Assembly (NCBI GenBank): GCA_013042695.1
Contig: JABDPQ010000577.1
Span: 1-6,194 of the forward strand
Source: Desulfobacterales bacterium
Lineage (GTDB): Bacteria > Desulfobacterota > Desulfobulbia > Desulfobulbales > Desulfocapsaceae
Direction: 5' to 3'
Length of the DNA stretch: 6,194 nt
Part shown: piece by piece, positions 1-5,821 of the stretch
Numbering within the stretch: the stretch's first letter is position 1
Layout: every line of letters starts with the position of its first letter
Notes under the pieces: generated by a model
What the model was told of the DNA's origin: nothing
The model's database searches: none
The model's input: the letters and a program-made list of their open reading frames with translations, nothing else
Translations under genes and position numbers: made by a program

Positions 1-470
1 GCCCAATCACCAGTTACCAGGGCATAACCGAGCCACCTGCCAACATAACACTAAGAATCATTAGAAAAGTAATTGGGAGAACCTATGGCATGGATAAAAC
101 GGCGGTAGAGGTTTTCCTGGGTTAAAAACCCGAGCGCCTCCCCTTTCCAGACGCTCATACTACGATCACCCCAGGATGACTGGATCTTTATTATTTTTTC
201 AGCAATCTCATCGTAAGCCTGGTCAAGATCAATCTCCTCCCATTTGCTGCCAATTCGTTTGAGTGGTTTCAGGATCCTGTCAGGAGCGTTAATCATATCT
301 ACGGCCAGCCTGCCTTTGACGCACAGCCGGCCATGGTTCCATTTATGCTCTTTGAGTCCGGTTATTTCAACAATGGTGCCGTTTTCCACATAGACATTGA
401 TGCCGCAGCGGTTGTCACACATCCTGCACAATGAAGTATAATGTTCTCTATTCCCCGAAACATCTCCCAT
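1..470 (-). CDS. Molybdopterin oxidoreductase, N-terminal part, interrupted by in-frame TAG; runs off the left edge
   Basis: DMSO-reductase-superfamily enzyme (formate dehydrogenase, thiosulfate reductase and acetylene hydratase relatives). The N-terminal [4Fe-4S] motif is C15-x2-C18-x3-C22-x27-C50, followed by the usual G-R-L-C-V-K-G stretch; residues 55-139 begin the bis-pterin-guanine-dinucleotide domain. After NYFSNDS (residues 133-139) there is a TAG at 51-53, yet the frame continues as CYVGRWLGYALVTGDW to the window edge. That continuation fits the family, with the Cys directly after the TAG where the metal ligand (Cys/Sec) is expected. I therefore annotate through the TAG; a conventional reading ends at 51 with only 139 aa, far short of the usual 650-800 aa. 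ATG at 470 is the only start before the first cluster Cys; its Shine-Dalgarno is weak. It lies 27 bp after the ferredoxin gene, its likely electron partner. Substrate unknown. Alternative: a pseudogene with a nonsense mutation. Confidence 0.8.
51..53 (-). other. In-frame amber codon (TAG), candidate recoding site (pyrrolysine or other readthrough)
   Basis: Seen directly: the plus strand reads cta at 51-53, giving TAG as codon 140 of the molybdopterin oxidoreductase. Sixteen sense codons without another stop follow in the same frame, and they read as family-like protein. The next residue is the presumed Mo/W-ligand Cys, so an inserted amino acid would sit beside the active site. The nearby corrinoid methyltransferase genes belong to pathways known in pyrrolysine-using anaerobes. 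No tRNA-Pyl or pylS/pylBCD gene lies in the window, so decoding is inference; a nonsense mutation or a sequencing error remains possible. Confidence 0.5.
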
Positions 471-497
471 AATTAACTGATTAGCCTGTTCACATTG

Positions 498-974
498 TTA
501 CTGGTTAATTGTAGAGATGGCTTCGATGAATCGCTGAAATATTTCGCGATTGTTTTGGCTGGAGTTTTGATCAGTTGTGTATTGCAGAGCACCTGATATA
601 CAGAATGAGACACAGTTTGGCTCCCCGTTGCAGAGGTTGCATTTCCGGCTGACCATATTGATATCGTCAAAATGAATATTACCGAACGGGCAGGCCAAAA
701 TACACATCTTGCAGCCGGCACACCGGTCACTGTCTATCTCAATGGCACCGGTTAAACGATTTCTGACAATTGCAGCTGCAGGACAGATCTCTAGACACCA
801 GGCATCCTCACAATGCATACAGGTTTGTGGCAGGCAGATCCTGACATCATTGTGGTACTCGACCCTGATGTTTGAGTCTTGCCTTTTAAAACCACCGGTT
901 TGACGAAATGCACAGGCATATTCACAATTACGGCAAACGACACATTTCGTAACATCCATCGTTATGAACCGCAT
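498..974 (-). CDS. 4Fe-4S ferredoxin-type electron transfer protein with four clusters
   Basis: 158-aa HycB/DmsB/PhsB-style electron-transfer subunit. Four Cys groups are visible: C11-C14-C17-C21, C52-C55-C60-C64, C85-C88-C91-C95 and C112-C115-C121-C125. This is the 16-Cys pattern of proteins that wire molybdopterin oxidoreductases to their electron partners. There is no signal peptide or membrane segment, so it is probably cytoplasmic. The last 25 residues are a polar tail (SSQNNREIFQRF...) without motifs. ATG at 974 has an AGGATGG-type ribosome site about 10 nt upstream; ATG at 959 (Met6) is an alternative start. It ends in TAA 27 bp before the molybdopterin oxidoreductase start, so the two are very likely co-transcribed and form one enzyme. 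The fold-back repeat lies directly upstream. Family sure; partner assignment is from context. Confidence 0.88.
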   Translation of the reverse strand: MRFITMDVTKCVVCRNCEYACAFRQTGGFKRQDSNIRVEYHNDVRICLPQTCMHCEDAWCLEICPAAAIVRNRLTGAIEIDSDRCAGCKMCILACPFGNIHFDDINMVSRKCNLCNGEPNCVSFCISGALQYTTDQNSSQNNREIFQRFIEAISTINQ

Positions 975-999
975 GGCAAATCCATCCTATGCTTAAAGA

Positions 1000-1186
1000 G
1001 TGAGCCTTTTGCAAGTGGCTCGATTATAAATAATTATCACAAGAGCCACTTGCAAAACGCCCTTTTCGTTCAACCCCTACGTTATGCTTGAATTTTTATC
1101 CTCGGAATATCAATTATATGCCTGCGGTAAAAATTTTTCGCATGCTTTGACTTTGAACGAAAATCATCATTTTGCAAAAGGCTCAC
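1000..1186. repeat. Fold-back (MITE- or REP-like) intergenic repeat with nested inverted repeats
   Basis: Three perfect inverted repeats occur in 187 bp between the FAD oxidoreductase and ferredoxin genes. The outer arms are 1000-1014 (GTGAGCCTTTTGCAA) and 1172-1186 (its exact reverse complement). An overlapping 15-bp pair, 1007-1021 (TTTTGCAAGTGGCTC) and 1043-1057, is separated by a 21-nt AT-rich loop. A further 11-bp pair, TTTTCGTTCAA at 1063-1073 and its complement at 1153-1163, is nested inside. The arrangement suits a non-autonomous mobile element or a large RNA hairpin. No clear target-site duplication is seen and there is no transposase nearby. A diverged arm recurs at 2462-2481. A role in mRNA stability or partial termination is possible. 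Confidence 0.6.
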
Positions 1187-1195
1187 AAGCCAGTA

Positions 1196-2443
1196 CTATT
1201 TAACAAATGCGTGATGGTGATGCGAGATATTTTGCGCCATCATTGCTTTCAGCATGTCCGGTTTACCTTCAATTCGAACTTTTTCCCGGATGAGCGGTCG
1301 TAACATGCCGAGTGTTGAAACGAGTTCAGAGCTGCCCACGCACGTCGCACCGATTGGTACACCCCCTTTCAAAACGATTGCCATGTACTGATTATCAGCA
1401 AGACTCTCGTCTAGCCAACGCTCGCAGCCTTCACCTTCTATATAATTGCCCATCGAAGCAACGGTTAAACCGAACATCTGGGTTACGTTCATGTTGAGAC
1501 TTCCTTTGTAAGGAGTGCAGCTTGAGGCCATACAGCGCCCTGCAACTCCGCCGGTTTCTACTGCTGTGGGCCAGAGTGCATGAACGACCGGATCTCCCCC
1601 GGTAAAAGAAGGTACCTGGGCCACATCGCCAGCTGCGTAGATTCCCCTAAGGGAGGTTTCCATCCGCTCATTTACTATGATTCCTGCATCAATTTTAATG
1701 GTGGTATCCTCCAGGAAATCTATATTTGGCTGAACACCGGTGCCCACTATGATGAAGTCTGCCGTCAGACTTCCGCCATCTTTGAAAAAGAGTTTGTATT
1801 TCTTATCTGTGTTGCGTTCTATATGGGTGGTGAGTGTATTTACCCTCAGATCAACGCCCATCTCTTTCATCCGGGAGGCAAGAATGTTTGCCCCGCGTTC
1901 ATCAAGAGCTTTGGGCATAATGCGATTCGCAAGTTCGATAACAGAGACATTGAGGCCGCAGCTCAAAGCGGCACATGCTCCCTGTAATGAGACAAAACCT
2001 GATCCGAGAACGACAACCCGGTTACCTTCCTTATAATAGCGTTTGAGTTTACCAACATCTTCCAGGGTCCAAAGATGGTGGATCCCATCGCCTGATAGAC
2101 CTGGGATAGGAGGCTTTACCGGCGAGGCCCCGGTTGCTATGAGCAGTTTATCGTAGGGAAGCATCGTTTGGTCAGCAAGCTGGACACGCTGCTGTTCAAC
2201 CAAAAGTCTTATAACAGTACCGTTTACGCAAGTAGCATTCAGTTGTTCATAGTAATCCTGTTCACGGACGAACAGATGTTCATGGGGAACTTTCCCGCGC
2301 AGATAGTAGGGGAGTAATACCCTGGAATAGGGCCTTTGACCTTCTTTTGCAATTATGGTCATCTGAGATGCCTGGTCATGTTTTCGGAACGCTTCAAGAC
2401 CGCTCAACCCGGCTGCACTATTACCGATAATTACAACGTTCAT
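1196..2443 (-). CDS. FAD-dependent NAD(P)-linked oxidoreductase (pyridine nucleotide-disulfide reductase fold)
   Basis: 415-aa two-dinucleotide-fold flavoprotein, like NAD(P)H:rubredoxin/ferredoxin reductases and the flavin part of NirB. The FAD motif is G7-N-S-A-A-G12 at the extreme N-terminus, with ATGASPVKPPIPG at 103-115. The NAD(P) motif is GSGFVSLQGA at 147-156. The second FAD contact is GIYAAGDV at 267-274. Residues 320-395 fit the small C-terminal domain. There is no redox-active CxxC disulfide, so it is not a thioredoxin- or lipoamide-type reductase. It probably moves electrons between NAD(P)H and the ferredoxin encoded next. The ATG at 2443 precedes the FAD motif by only six residues, so an upstream start is unlikely; its ribosome site is weak. 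It ends in TAG; readthrough would add 37 codons from the repeat, which do not look like protein, so TAG is taken as a real stop. The HHHH near the C-terminus is native. Substrate unassigned. Confidence 0.87.
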   Translation of the reverse strand: MNVVIIGNSAAGLSGLEAFRKHDQASQMTIIAKEGQRPYSRVLLPYYLRGKVPHEHLFVREQDYYEQLNATCVNGTVIRLLVEQQRVQLADQTMLPYDKLLIATGASPVKPPIPGLSGDGIHHLWTLEDVGKLKRYYKEGNRVVVLGSGFVSLQGACAALSCGLNVSVIELANRIMPKALDERGANILASRMKEMGVDLRVNTLTTHIERNTDKKYKLFFKDGGSLTADFIIVGTGVQPNIDFLEDTTIKIDAGIIVNERMETSLRGIYAAGDVAQVPSFTGGDPVVHALWPTAVETGGVAGRCMASSCTPYKGSLNMNVTQMFGLTVASMGNYIEGEGCERWLDESLADNQYMAIVLKGGVPIGATCVGSSELVSTLGMLRPLIREKVRIEGKPDMLKAMMAQNISHHHHAFVK

Positions 2444-2461
2444 ACGATTCTTGTCTCTAAA

Positions 2462-2481
2462 GAGCGTTTTGCAACTGGTTC
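2462..2481 (-). repeat. Diverged copy of the fold-back repeat arm upstream of the FAD oxidoreductase
   Basis: The minus strand of these 20 bases matches plus strand 1043-1062 at 17 of 20 positions, with TTGCAAAACG shared. It lies about 20 nt upstream of the FAD oxidoreductase ATG, and the related arm at 1000-1021 lies about 25 nt upstream of the ferredoxin ATG. Both are flanked by TAAAGAG on the plus strand. Only one arm is present here, so this is either a decayed element or a shared leader or regulatory motif. Confidence 0.4.
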
Positions 2482-2576
2482 TAGGATTAACGAATTACCT
2501 AGAGGTATGAAAACAGTATAGCATCATGTCTCATCATTTACTTACATTACCTTTTGGACAACCATCGACGGCCGTA

Positions 2577-3359
2577 TCAGTGATCTGTTTTTTCAAGGAT
2601 CTGACGAAATTGACACCTTACCATCTTGCAGTGGCTACACTTATTTTTGAAGCTTCGCTTGTCAGAACTTTTCGTCAGTGTCTGGAAGAAGGAGATCGAT
2701 TTTGTCGGTACCATGATGGCAGATGAGTTGAGGGAAACACCCACTGATACGTTGTCGGCAAGTTCAAAAAGCACTCGCTGCTGTTCCAGCGGGTAGCCAT
2801 CAATACCAGGGGCAAAGCGTGGTCCCCTTACAAGGTCGTACTGGGTACAACGATCAGAGATGACGGTACAAACGTGTTCGCTCAAGAGATCCAGCATGGC
2901 TGTACCAATCGCATCCATGAGGGATGATTGATAAATCTCATTTTTCGATGCCAGGTATCTGCAATGCTCCTCCAGGTCGGCTCCAAGAGTTCCTATGACC
3001 ACGCTTACCAATTGGGCGTCAGTAACTTCAAAACAATCGGGAACGCTCAATTGTGAGCCTCCCTCAAGTATAATTTTCCTTCCTGGGATCGTTTGTAAGA
3101 CCTTAAAAAGGTGATAGGTTGCCTGAGGAGTGACGAGCTTCGATGCCTCGTCAATACACTGATGAATCCGTCTGATTGTCGATTTGTCTGGACTGTATTT
3201 ATTGCCACCGAAATAGCGGCAAACAGACTCGATTGTCAGATCAGTTATGACATGGCATATGTCGGTAATATGCTGAGCAGCCAAGTCACCTAGGAAAAGC
3301 GCAGGAGCAGGAGCTTGGTGGTCGTTCTTGATGGCTCTTTTTGGTTTTTTTTTCACCAT
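2577..3359 (-). CDS. Vitamin B12-dependent methionine synthase activation domain-like protein (corrinoid reactivation)
   Basis: 260-aa stand-alone protein resembling the MetH activation domain (Met_synt_B12 type), often found with corrinoid methyltransferases. Residues 25-160 match the small family proteins (DLAAQHI..., VVIGTLGADLEE, DAIGTAMLDLL). The SAM/cobalamin-contact region is R181-F-A-P-G185 followed by GYPLEQQ, comparable to the RxxxGY motif of MetH. MVPTKS (216-221) and a C-terminal C241-x2-C244-x4-C249-x2-R252 group follow, the latter a possible metal or cluster site. Expected role: return inactive Co(II) corrinoid of the neighbouring corrinoid protein to Co(I). It lacks the full C-terminal ferredoxin region of RamA, so it is not called ramA. 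The N-terminus is Lys-rich with a Pro/Ala stretch. ATG at 3359 has only a weak ribosome site; no in-frame start lies between it and an upstream TAG at 3387-3389. Family fairly sure; function inferred. Confidence 0.78.
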   Translation of the reverse strand: MVKKKPKRAIKNDHQAPAPALFLGDLAAQHITDICHVITDLTIESVCRYFGGNKYSPDKSTIRRIHQCIDEASKLVTPQATYHLFKVLQTIPGRKIILEGGSQLSVPDCFEVTDAQLVSVVIGTLGADLEEHCRYLASKNEIYQSSLMDAIGTAMLDLLSEHVCTVISDRCTQYDLVRGPRFAPGIDGYPLEQQRVLFELADNVSVGVSLNSSAIMVPTKSISFFQTLTKSSDKRSFKNKCSHCKMVRCQFRQILEKTDH

Positions 3360-3525
3360 ATGCTCACGAACAGCAGGAGGACATGCCTAAACCAGTGAGC
3401 CGCTGAAAGCGGCAATCTTCATCGGCCCAATAGGTGAGATCTTTGTATCTCTGCTACTCATTCCGACATACGGGCTGAGCAGGTTTCGAGATTTTACGTA
3501 TAATGGTGTGGAAAAATTTTATAAT
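3360..3525 (-). other. Intergenic region with two short hairpins between the methyltransferase and reactivation genes
   Basis: Two perfect short stems are visible: GCCGCT-GAA-AGCGGC at 3399-3413 and GAGAT-6 nt-ATCTC at 3436-3451. Neither is followed by a T-run on the minus strand, so neither is a convincing intrinsic terminator. They could tune mRNA stability between mtmB-like and downstream genes. In frame with the downstream protein, a stretch starting MSSRDTKISPIGPMKIAAF reaches TAG at 3387-3389; it has no good ribosome site and I do not call it a gene. No convincing minus-strand promoter was seen. Confidence 0.3.
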
Positions 3526-4908
3526 TTAGTAGGGAAACTCCACACCCATCTCTGCGATTTCATCTTTAACTCGACGGAACATGTCCATATGCTCATCGGT
3601 TGGGAGTGCTTTAGCTGCATCATAGCACTCATGGTACTCATAGCCCATTGGTGCATCTGCGGCACTGTCCTCATATTTTGCCAGCAGTCGATTGGCAATT
3701 TCATTTGCCTGCTCGCGTGACATTTTCTGTCTTGCCACTGCATGGCCGACTTCGCATCCCAGACGGGCCTCAAGAGGAGTCGCCCGGTTGCGGTATTTGT
3801 TTCTTGTGGAAGCCATCTCCCATAGGTGCCAGCTGGTAACCGTTGAAACCATCGCATGAACGGCAGTTTCCCTAAACAGCATTTCAGTCATAGGACCGGC
3901 ATTGGCAAATCCGTTAGAGGTGTACAACAGATTGCTGTTTCGGGCCAGAGCCTGTCCAGCCATAGAGATAGCCCAGAGGAGCTCGCGGGTCGTATTCGAT
4001 CCGTAATTCAGATGAAAGGGAAAATGCTGGTTGAACATGGCTCCATGGATAACCAGCCCAATCAAACTGTAGGCAACGGTCGTAATTGCCGTGCCTTCAG
4101 AACCGCCGCACCAACCGCCATAAATGGCCCCGGTGAGGCTTCCTGTATAGGAACCGTACTGGGCATAGTGCAGGGATCTGTTTAACAATGTATCAGCGGT
4201 CTTGAACTCTGTTAATGAGCCAACAAGCCGGGCATCACTCTTTTGCACACCCCAGTCATTATCTGAAACAGCAATCTGGCCTGAATCGTGCTCAGCCGTC
4301 CCGACCGCCACCATGAAGACACCCGGTCGCCCAACCAGCCGTGCAGCCATTTTCTGGTTTTGGATGTGCTGGATACAGCCTGCTATTTCGCTTGGTCCGC
4401 CAGACTCGATCAAGTGACCGAATGTCTCTTCAAGAATAGGACCGCAGAGGCCATCAAGGATAGGTTCCTTCAGGTACGCCATGCACATCGACTGATGGTA
4501 TTTCTCGTCAACGGTGATATCGGGGCTCAGGATACAGAAAGGCGGTTCTGTATCTTCAATGGTGCGGTGCTTCATCACCCTGGCATCTTTACCGCCGCCA
4601 ACTGCATAGTGATCCTTGGCGAAATAGAGGGCTTCTTTGATTTCATCATCGGCAACTTCTATCACCCGGTGAGAATCGGTGTTGTAATAACCCACCTCTC
4701 TAAATAAATCCCAGGCAGCCTGCCAGATTCGATCTGCCATGTCTTCATCGCTTGGGCAGGGATTTTGGGAATCATATTTAATTTCATATTTTTTAATGAG
4801 TTTTTTCAGGGTCGGGGAAAAATGTCTTGGCAGAAAATCGTCCTCATCCATAAATTTTCCGGTTCGACCACGATCGATGATTTCCCAATGACGATACGGT
4901 GTTGACAT
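3526..4908 (-). CDS. MtmB-family corrinoid methyltransferase lacking pyrrolysine (monomethylamine methyltransferase homologue)
   Basis: 460 aa, matching the roughly 458 aa of Methanosarcina MtmB end to end. Recognisable family stretches are TDSHRV (77-82), GRPG (193-196), YGGWCGGSEGTAI (263-275), YGSNTTREL (302-310), AGPMTEM (337-343), ARLGCEVGHA (381-390) and APMGYEYHECYD (419-430). MtmB moves the methyl group of monomethylamine to its corrinoid protein, using pyrrolysine 202 in a TIM barrel. Here the ungapped alignment through GRPG puts Val200 (GTG, 4309-4311) at that position, and the frame has no TAG. It is thus a non-pyrrolysine homologue whose substrate is probably another methylated compound. 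GGAGG six nt before ATG 4908 fixes the start. It lies 55 bp after the corrinoid protein gene, its expected methyl acceptor. Stop is TAA. Cytoplasmic, with no signal peptide. Family assignment is strong; the alignment uses the methanogen sequence from memory. Confidence 0.88.
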   Translation of the reverse strand: MSTPYRHWEIIDRGRTGKFMDEDDFLPRHFSPTLKKLIKKYEIKYDSQNPCPSDEDMADRIWQAAWDLFREVGYYNTDSHRVIEVADDEIKEALYFAKDHYAVGGGKDARVMKHRTIEDTEPPFCILSPDITVDEKYHQSMCMAYLKEPILDGLCGPILEETFGHLIESGGPSEIAGCIQHIQNQKMAARLVGRPGVFMVAVGTAEHDSGQIAVSDNDWGVQKSDARLVGSLTEFKTADTLLNRSLHYAQYGSYTGSLTGAIYGGWCGGSEGTAITTVAYSLIGLVIHGAMFNQHFPFHLNYGSNTTRELLWAISMAGQALARNSNLLYTSNGFANAGPMTEMLFRETAVHAMVSTVTSWHLWEMASTRNKYRNRATPLEARLGCEVGHAVARQKMSREQANEIANRLLAKYEDSAADAPMGYEYHECYDAAKALPTDEHMDMFRRVKDEIAEMGVEFPY

Positions 4909-4914
4909 ATAGTA

Positions 4915-4919
4915 CCTCC
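4915..4919 (-). promoter_or_regulatory. Strong ribosome binding site of the MtmB-family gene
   Basis: The minus strand reads GGAGG with a 6-nt spacer (TACTAT) before ATG 4908, the best Shine-Dalgarno in the window. It points to high expression of the methyltransferase relative to the downstream redox genes, whose sites are weak. Confidence 0.8.
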
Positions 4920-4963
4920 CGGTTATTTCATGACTTCAAAGTTAGCTGTAAGGTATGAAAAAC

Positions 4964-5599
4964 CTATTTTCCGGCCAGTACAGCAGAGAAAAGTTCCGGT
5001 GCTGATTTGGCATCATAGCAATACAGGTCTGCACCAATTTTGTCAGCCCACATCTGGGATGTGGGGGCGCCGCCGATAACGACTTTATAGTTGTCCCGAA
5101 TTCCCTTTGAATTGAGAATTTCGATAATCTCCAGCTGACGGGGCATGGTGGTCGTCATCAGGGAGGAAGAGGCAATGAAATCAGCACCCATGGCTTCGGC
5201 TTCTTTGACAAATTGAAGAGAGTCCACATTATAGCCAAGATCCTTGACGATGAAGCCGTTTGTCTCAAGTATCAATTTTACAATATTTTTACCTATTTCG
5301 TGCAGGTCACCTTTGACCACTCCAAGGACGACCTTGCCTTTTACTTCCCGTCCGCCGGCTGCTTCAAGGTAGGGTGCAAGAATTTCGACGGCTGCACTCA
5401 ATGCCTCGCCGGAAAGCATAATTTCAGGAAGGAAGATGTCGAGTTTGGCAAAAAGATCACCCACATGGGCCATGGTCTTGGTCAGAGAATCGATCATCTC
5501 CAGAGGATTTACACCATCCTTTAAAAGTTTCTCAGTGAGTACTTTTGCTTCCTCGGCATCACCTTCCTCGATCAGCTTACACAAGTTTTCCAGAGACAT
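4964..5599 (-). CDS. Methyltransferase corrinoid protein (MtmC/MtbC/MttC family)
   Basis: 211-aa cobalamin-binding methyl carrier. Residues 1-85 form the helical cap domain (B12-binding-2 type) with FLPEIMLSGEAL at 56-67. Residues 88-211 form the Rossmann-like B12 domain with the signature G97-D98-L-H100-E-I-G103, where His100 is the expected lower cobalt ligand, then S145-x-L147 and GG at 176-177. It should accept a methyl group from the MtmB-family protein encoded next and donate it to a second methyltransferase not present here. I start at ATG 5599, because GGAG lies 7 nt upstream and the family normally begins at this MSLE-like position; a TTG at 5614 would add five residues but has no ribosome site. 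It ends in TAG; reading through would add 11 codons to a TGA at 4928-4930. It is the first gene after the promoter/operator region. Which MtmC/MtbC/MttC subtype cannot be told by eye. Confidence 0.93.
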   Translation of the reverse strand: MSLENLCKLIEEGDAEEAKVLTEKLLKDGVNPLEMIDSLTKTMAHVGDLFAKLDIFLPEIMLSGEALSAAVEILAPYLEAAGGREVKGKVVLGVVKGDLHEIGKNIVKLILETNGFIVKDLGYNVDSLQFVKEAEAMGADFIASSSLMTTTMPRQLEIIEILNSKGIRDNYKVVIGGAPTSQMWADKIGADLYCYDAKSAPELFSAVLAGK

Positions 5600-5606
5600 A
5601 AGACAA

Positions 5607-5610
5607 CTCC
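5607..5610 (-). promoter_or_regulatory. Ribosome binding site deciding the corrinoid protein start
   Basis: The minus strand reads GGAG with a 7-nt spacer to ATG 5599. This supports that ATG over the TTG at 5614, which lies upstream of the Shine-Dalgarno. Confidence 0.7.
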
Positions 5611-5684
5611 ACAATGTTTGTTAACATTTACTCGATACAGGACCTCATTGTCAGCGACCCGCCTAGTTGTTCCCGAACAGTTCT

Positions 5685-5702
5685 GACCAGTATATACAGG
5701 TC
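5685..5702. promoter_or_regulatory. Probable HutC/GntR-family operator (palindrome with GTATATAC core)
   Basis: GACCAGTATATACAGGTC is an 18-bp palindrome broken only at one symmetric pair. Its core GTATATAC (5690-5697) fits the known HutC-subfamily operator consensus GT-M-TA-K-AC. It lies just downstream of the putative -10 and about 85 bp before the corrinoid protein ATG, where a bound repressor would block initiation. The regulator encoded directly upstream is of the matching subfamily. A second, weaker symmetric site, TGTTC-CC-GAACA, lies at 5668-5679. Confidence 0.65.
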
Positions 5703-5709
5703 GCGTCGT

Positions 5710-5739
5710 TATATATTATACGCTTATCAACCTTGTCAA
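5710..5739 (-). promoter_or_regulatory. Putative sigma-70-type promoter of the methyltransferase operon
   Basis: The minus strand has a perfect -35 TTGACA (plus 5734-5739). An AT-rich block follows; TATATA (5710-5715) is at 18-nt spacing, while a perfect TATAAT (5715-5720) is only 13 nt away. The predicted transcription start falls at the edge of the operator palindrome. The -35 and the operator are clear; the exact -10 is not. Confidence 0.5.
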
Positions 5740-5821
5740 GCATATAATGATTCCCTTAAGACCCAGTTTCAGCACCTGATTTTACATGCTAAACAGTGAT
5801 TATTTTCAAGACATTCTCCAC

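Noticed and set aside
51..53. Selenocysteine insertion at the formate dehydrogenase-like position
   Set aside because: The codon is TAG, not TGA, and the presumed ligand position is already a Cys (TGT at 48-50); there is no case for Sec.
473..730. 85-codon minus-strand frame overlapping the ferredoxin gene
   Set aside because: It lies in another frame of a clear 16-Cys ferredoxin, has no motif and no ribosome site.
1208..1220. HHHH near the C-terminus of the FAD oxidoreductase as a cloning tag
   Set aside because: It is followed by further native residues (AFVK), and the surroundings are normal genomic sequence.
1580..1987. Plus-strand frames opposite the FAD oxidoreductase (also 4288-4707 opposite the MtmB-family gene)
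   Set aside because: Antisense shadows of well-supported genes, with no domain-like sequence or ribosome sites.
3399..3451. Intrinsic terminator after the MtmB-family gene
   Set aside because: Both hairpins are short and no T-run follows on the minus strand.
3476..3504. Plus-strand promoter with a TATAAT at 3499-3504
   Set aside because: The -35 at the right distance (TGAGCA) is poor and nothing is encoded on the plus strand downstream; likely chance in AT-rich sequence.
3519..3857. 112-codon minus-strand frame within the 3' end of the MtmB-family gene
   Set aside because: Shadow frame, rich in Trp, Met and Gln with no recognisable domain; the overlapping frame has strong family matches.
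5600..5821. tRNA gene, possibly tRNA-Pyl, in the gap before the corrinoid protein
   Set aside because: No cloverleaf or CUA anticodon arm was seen; the gap is explained by the promoter and operator.
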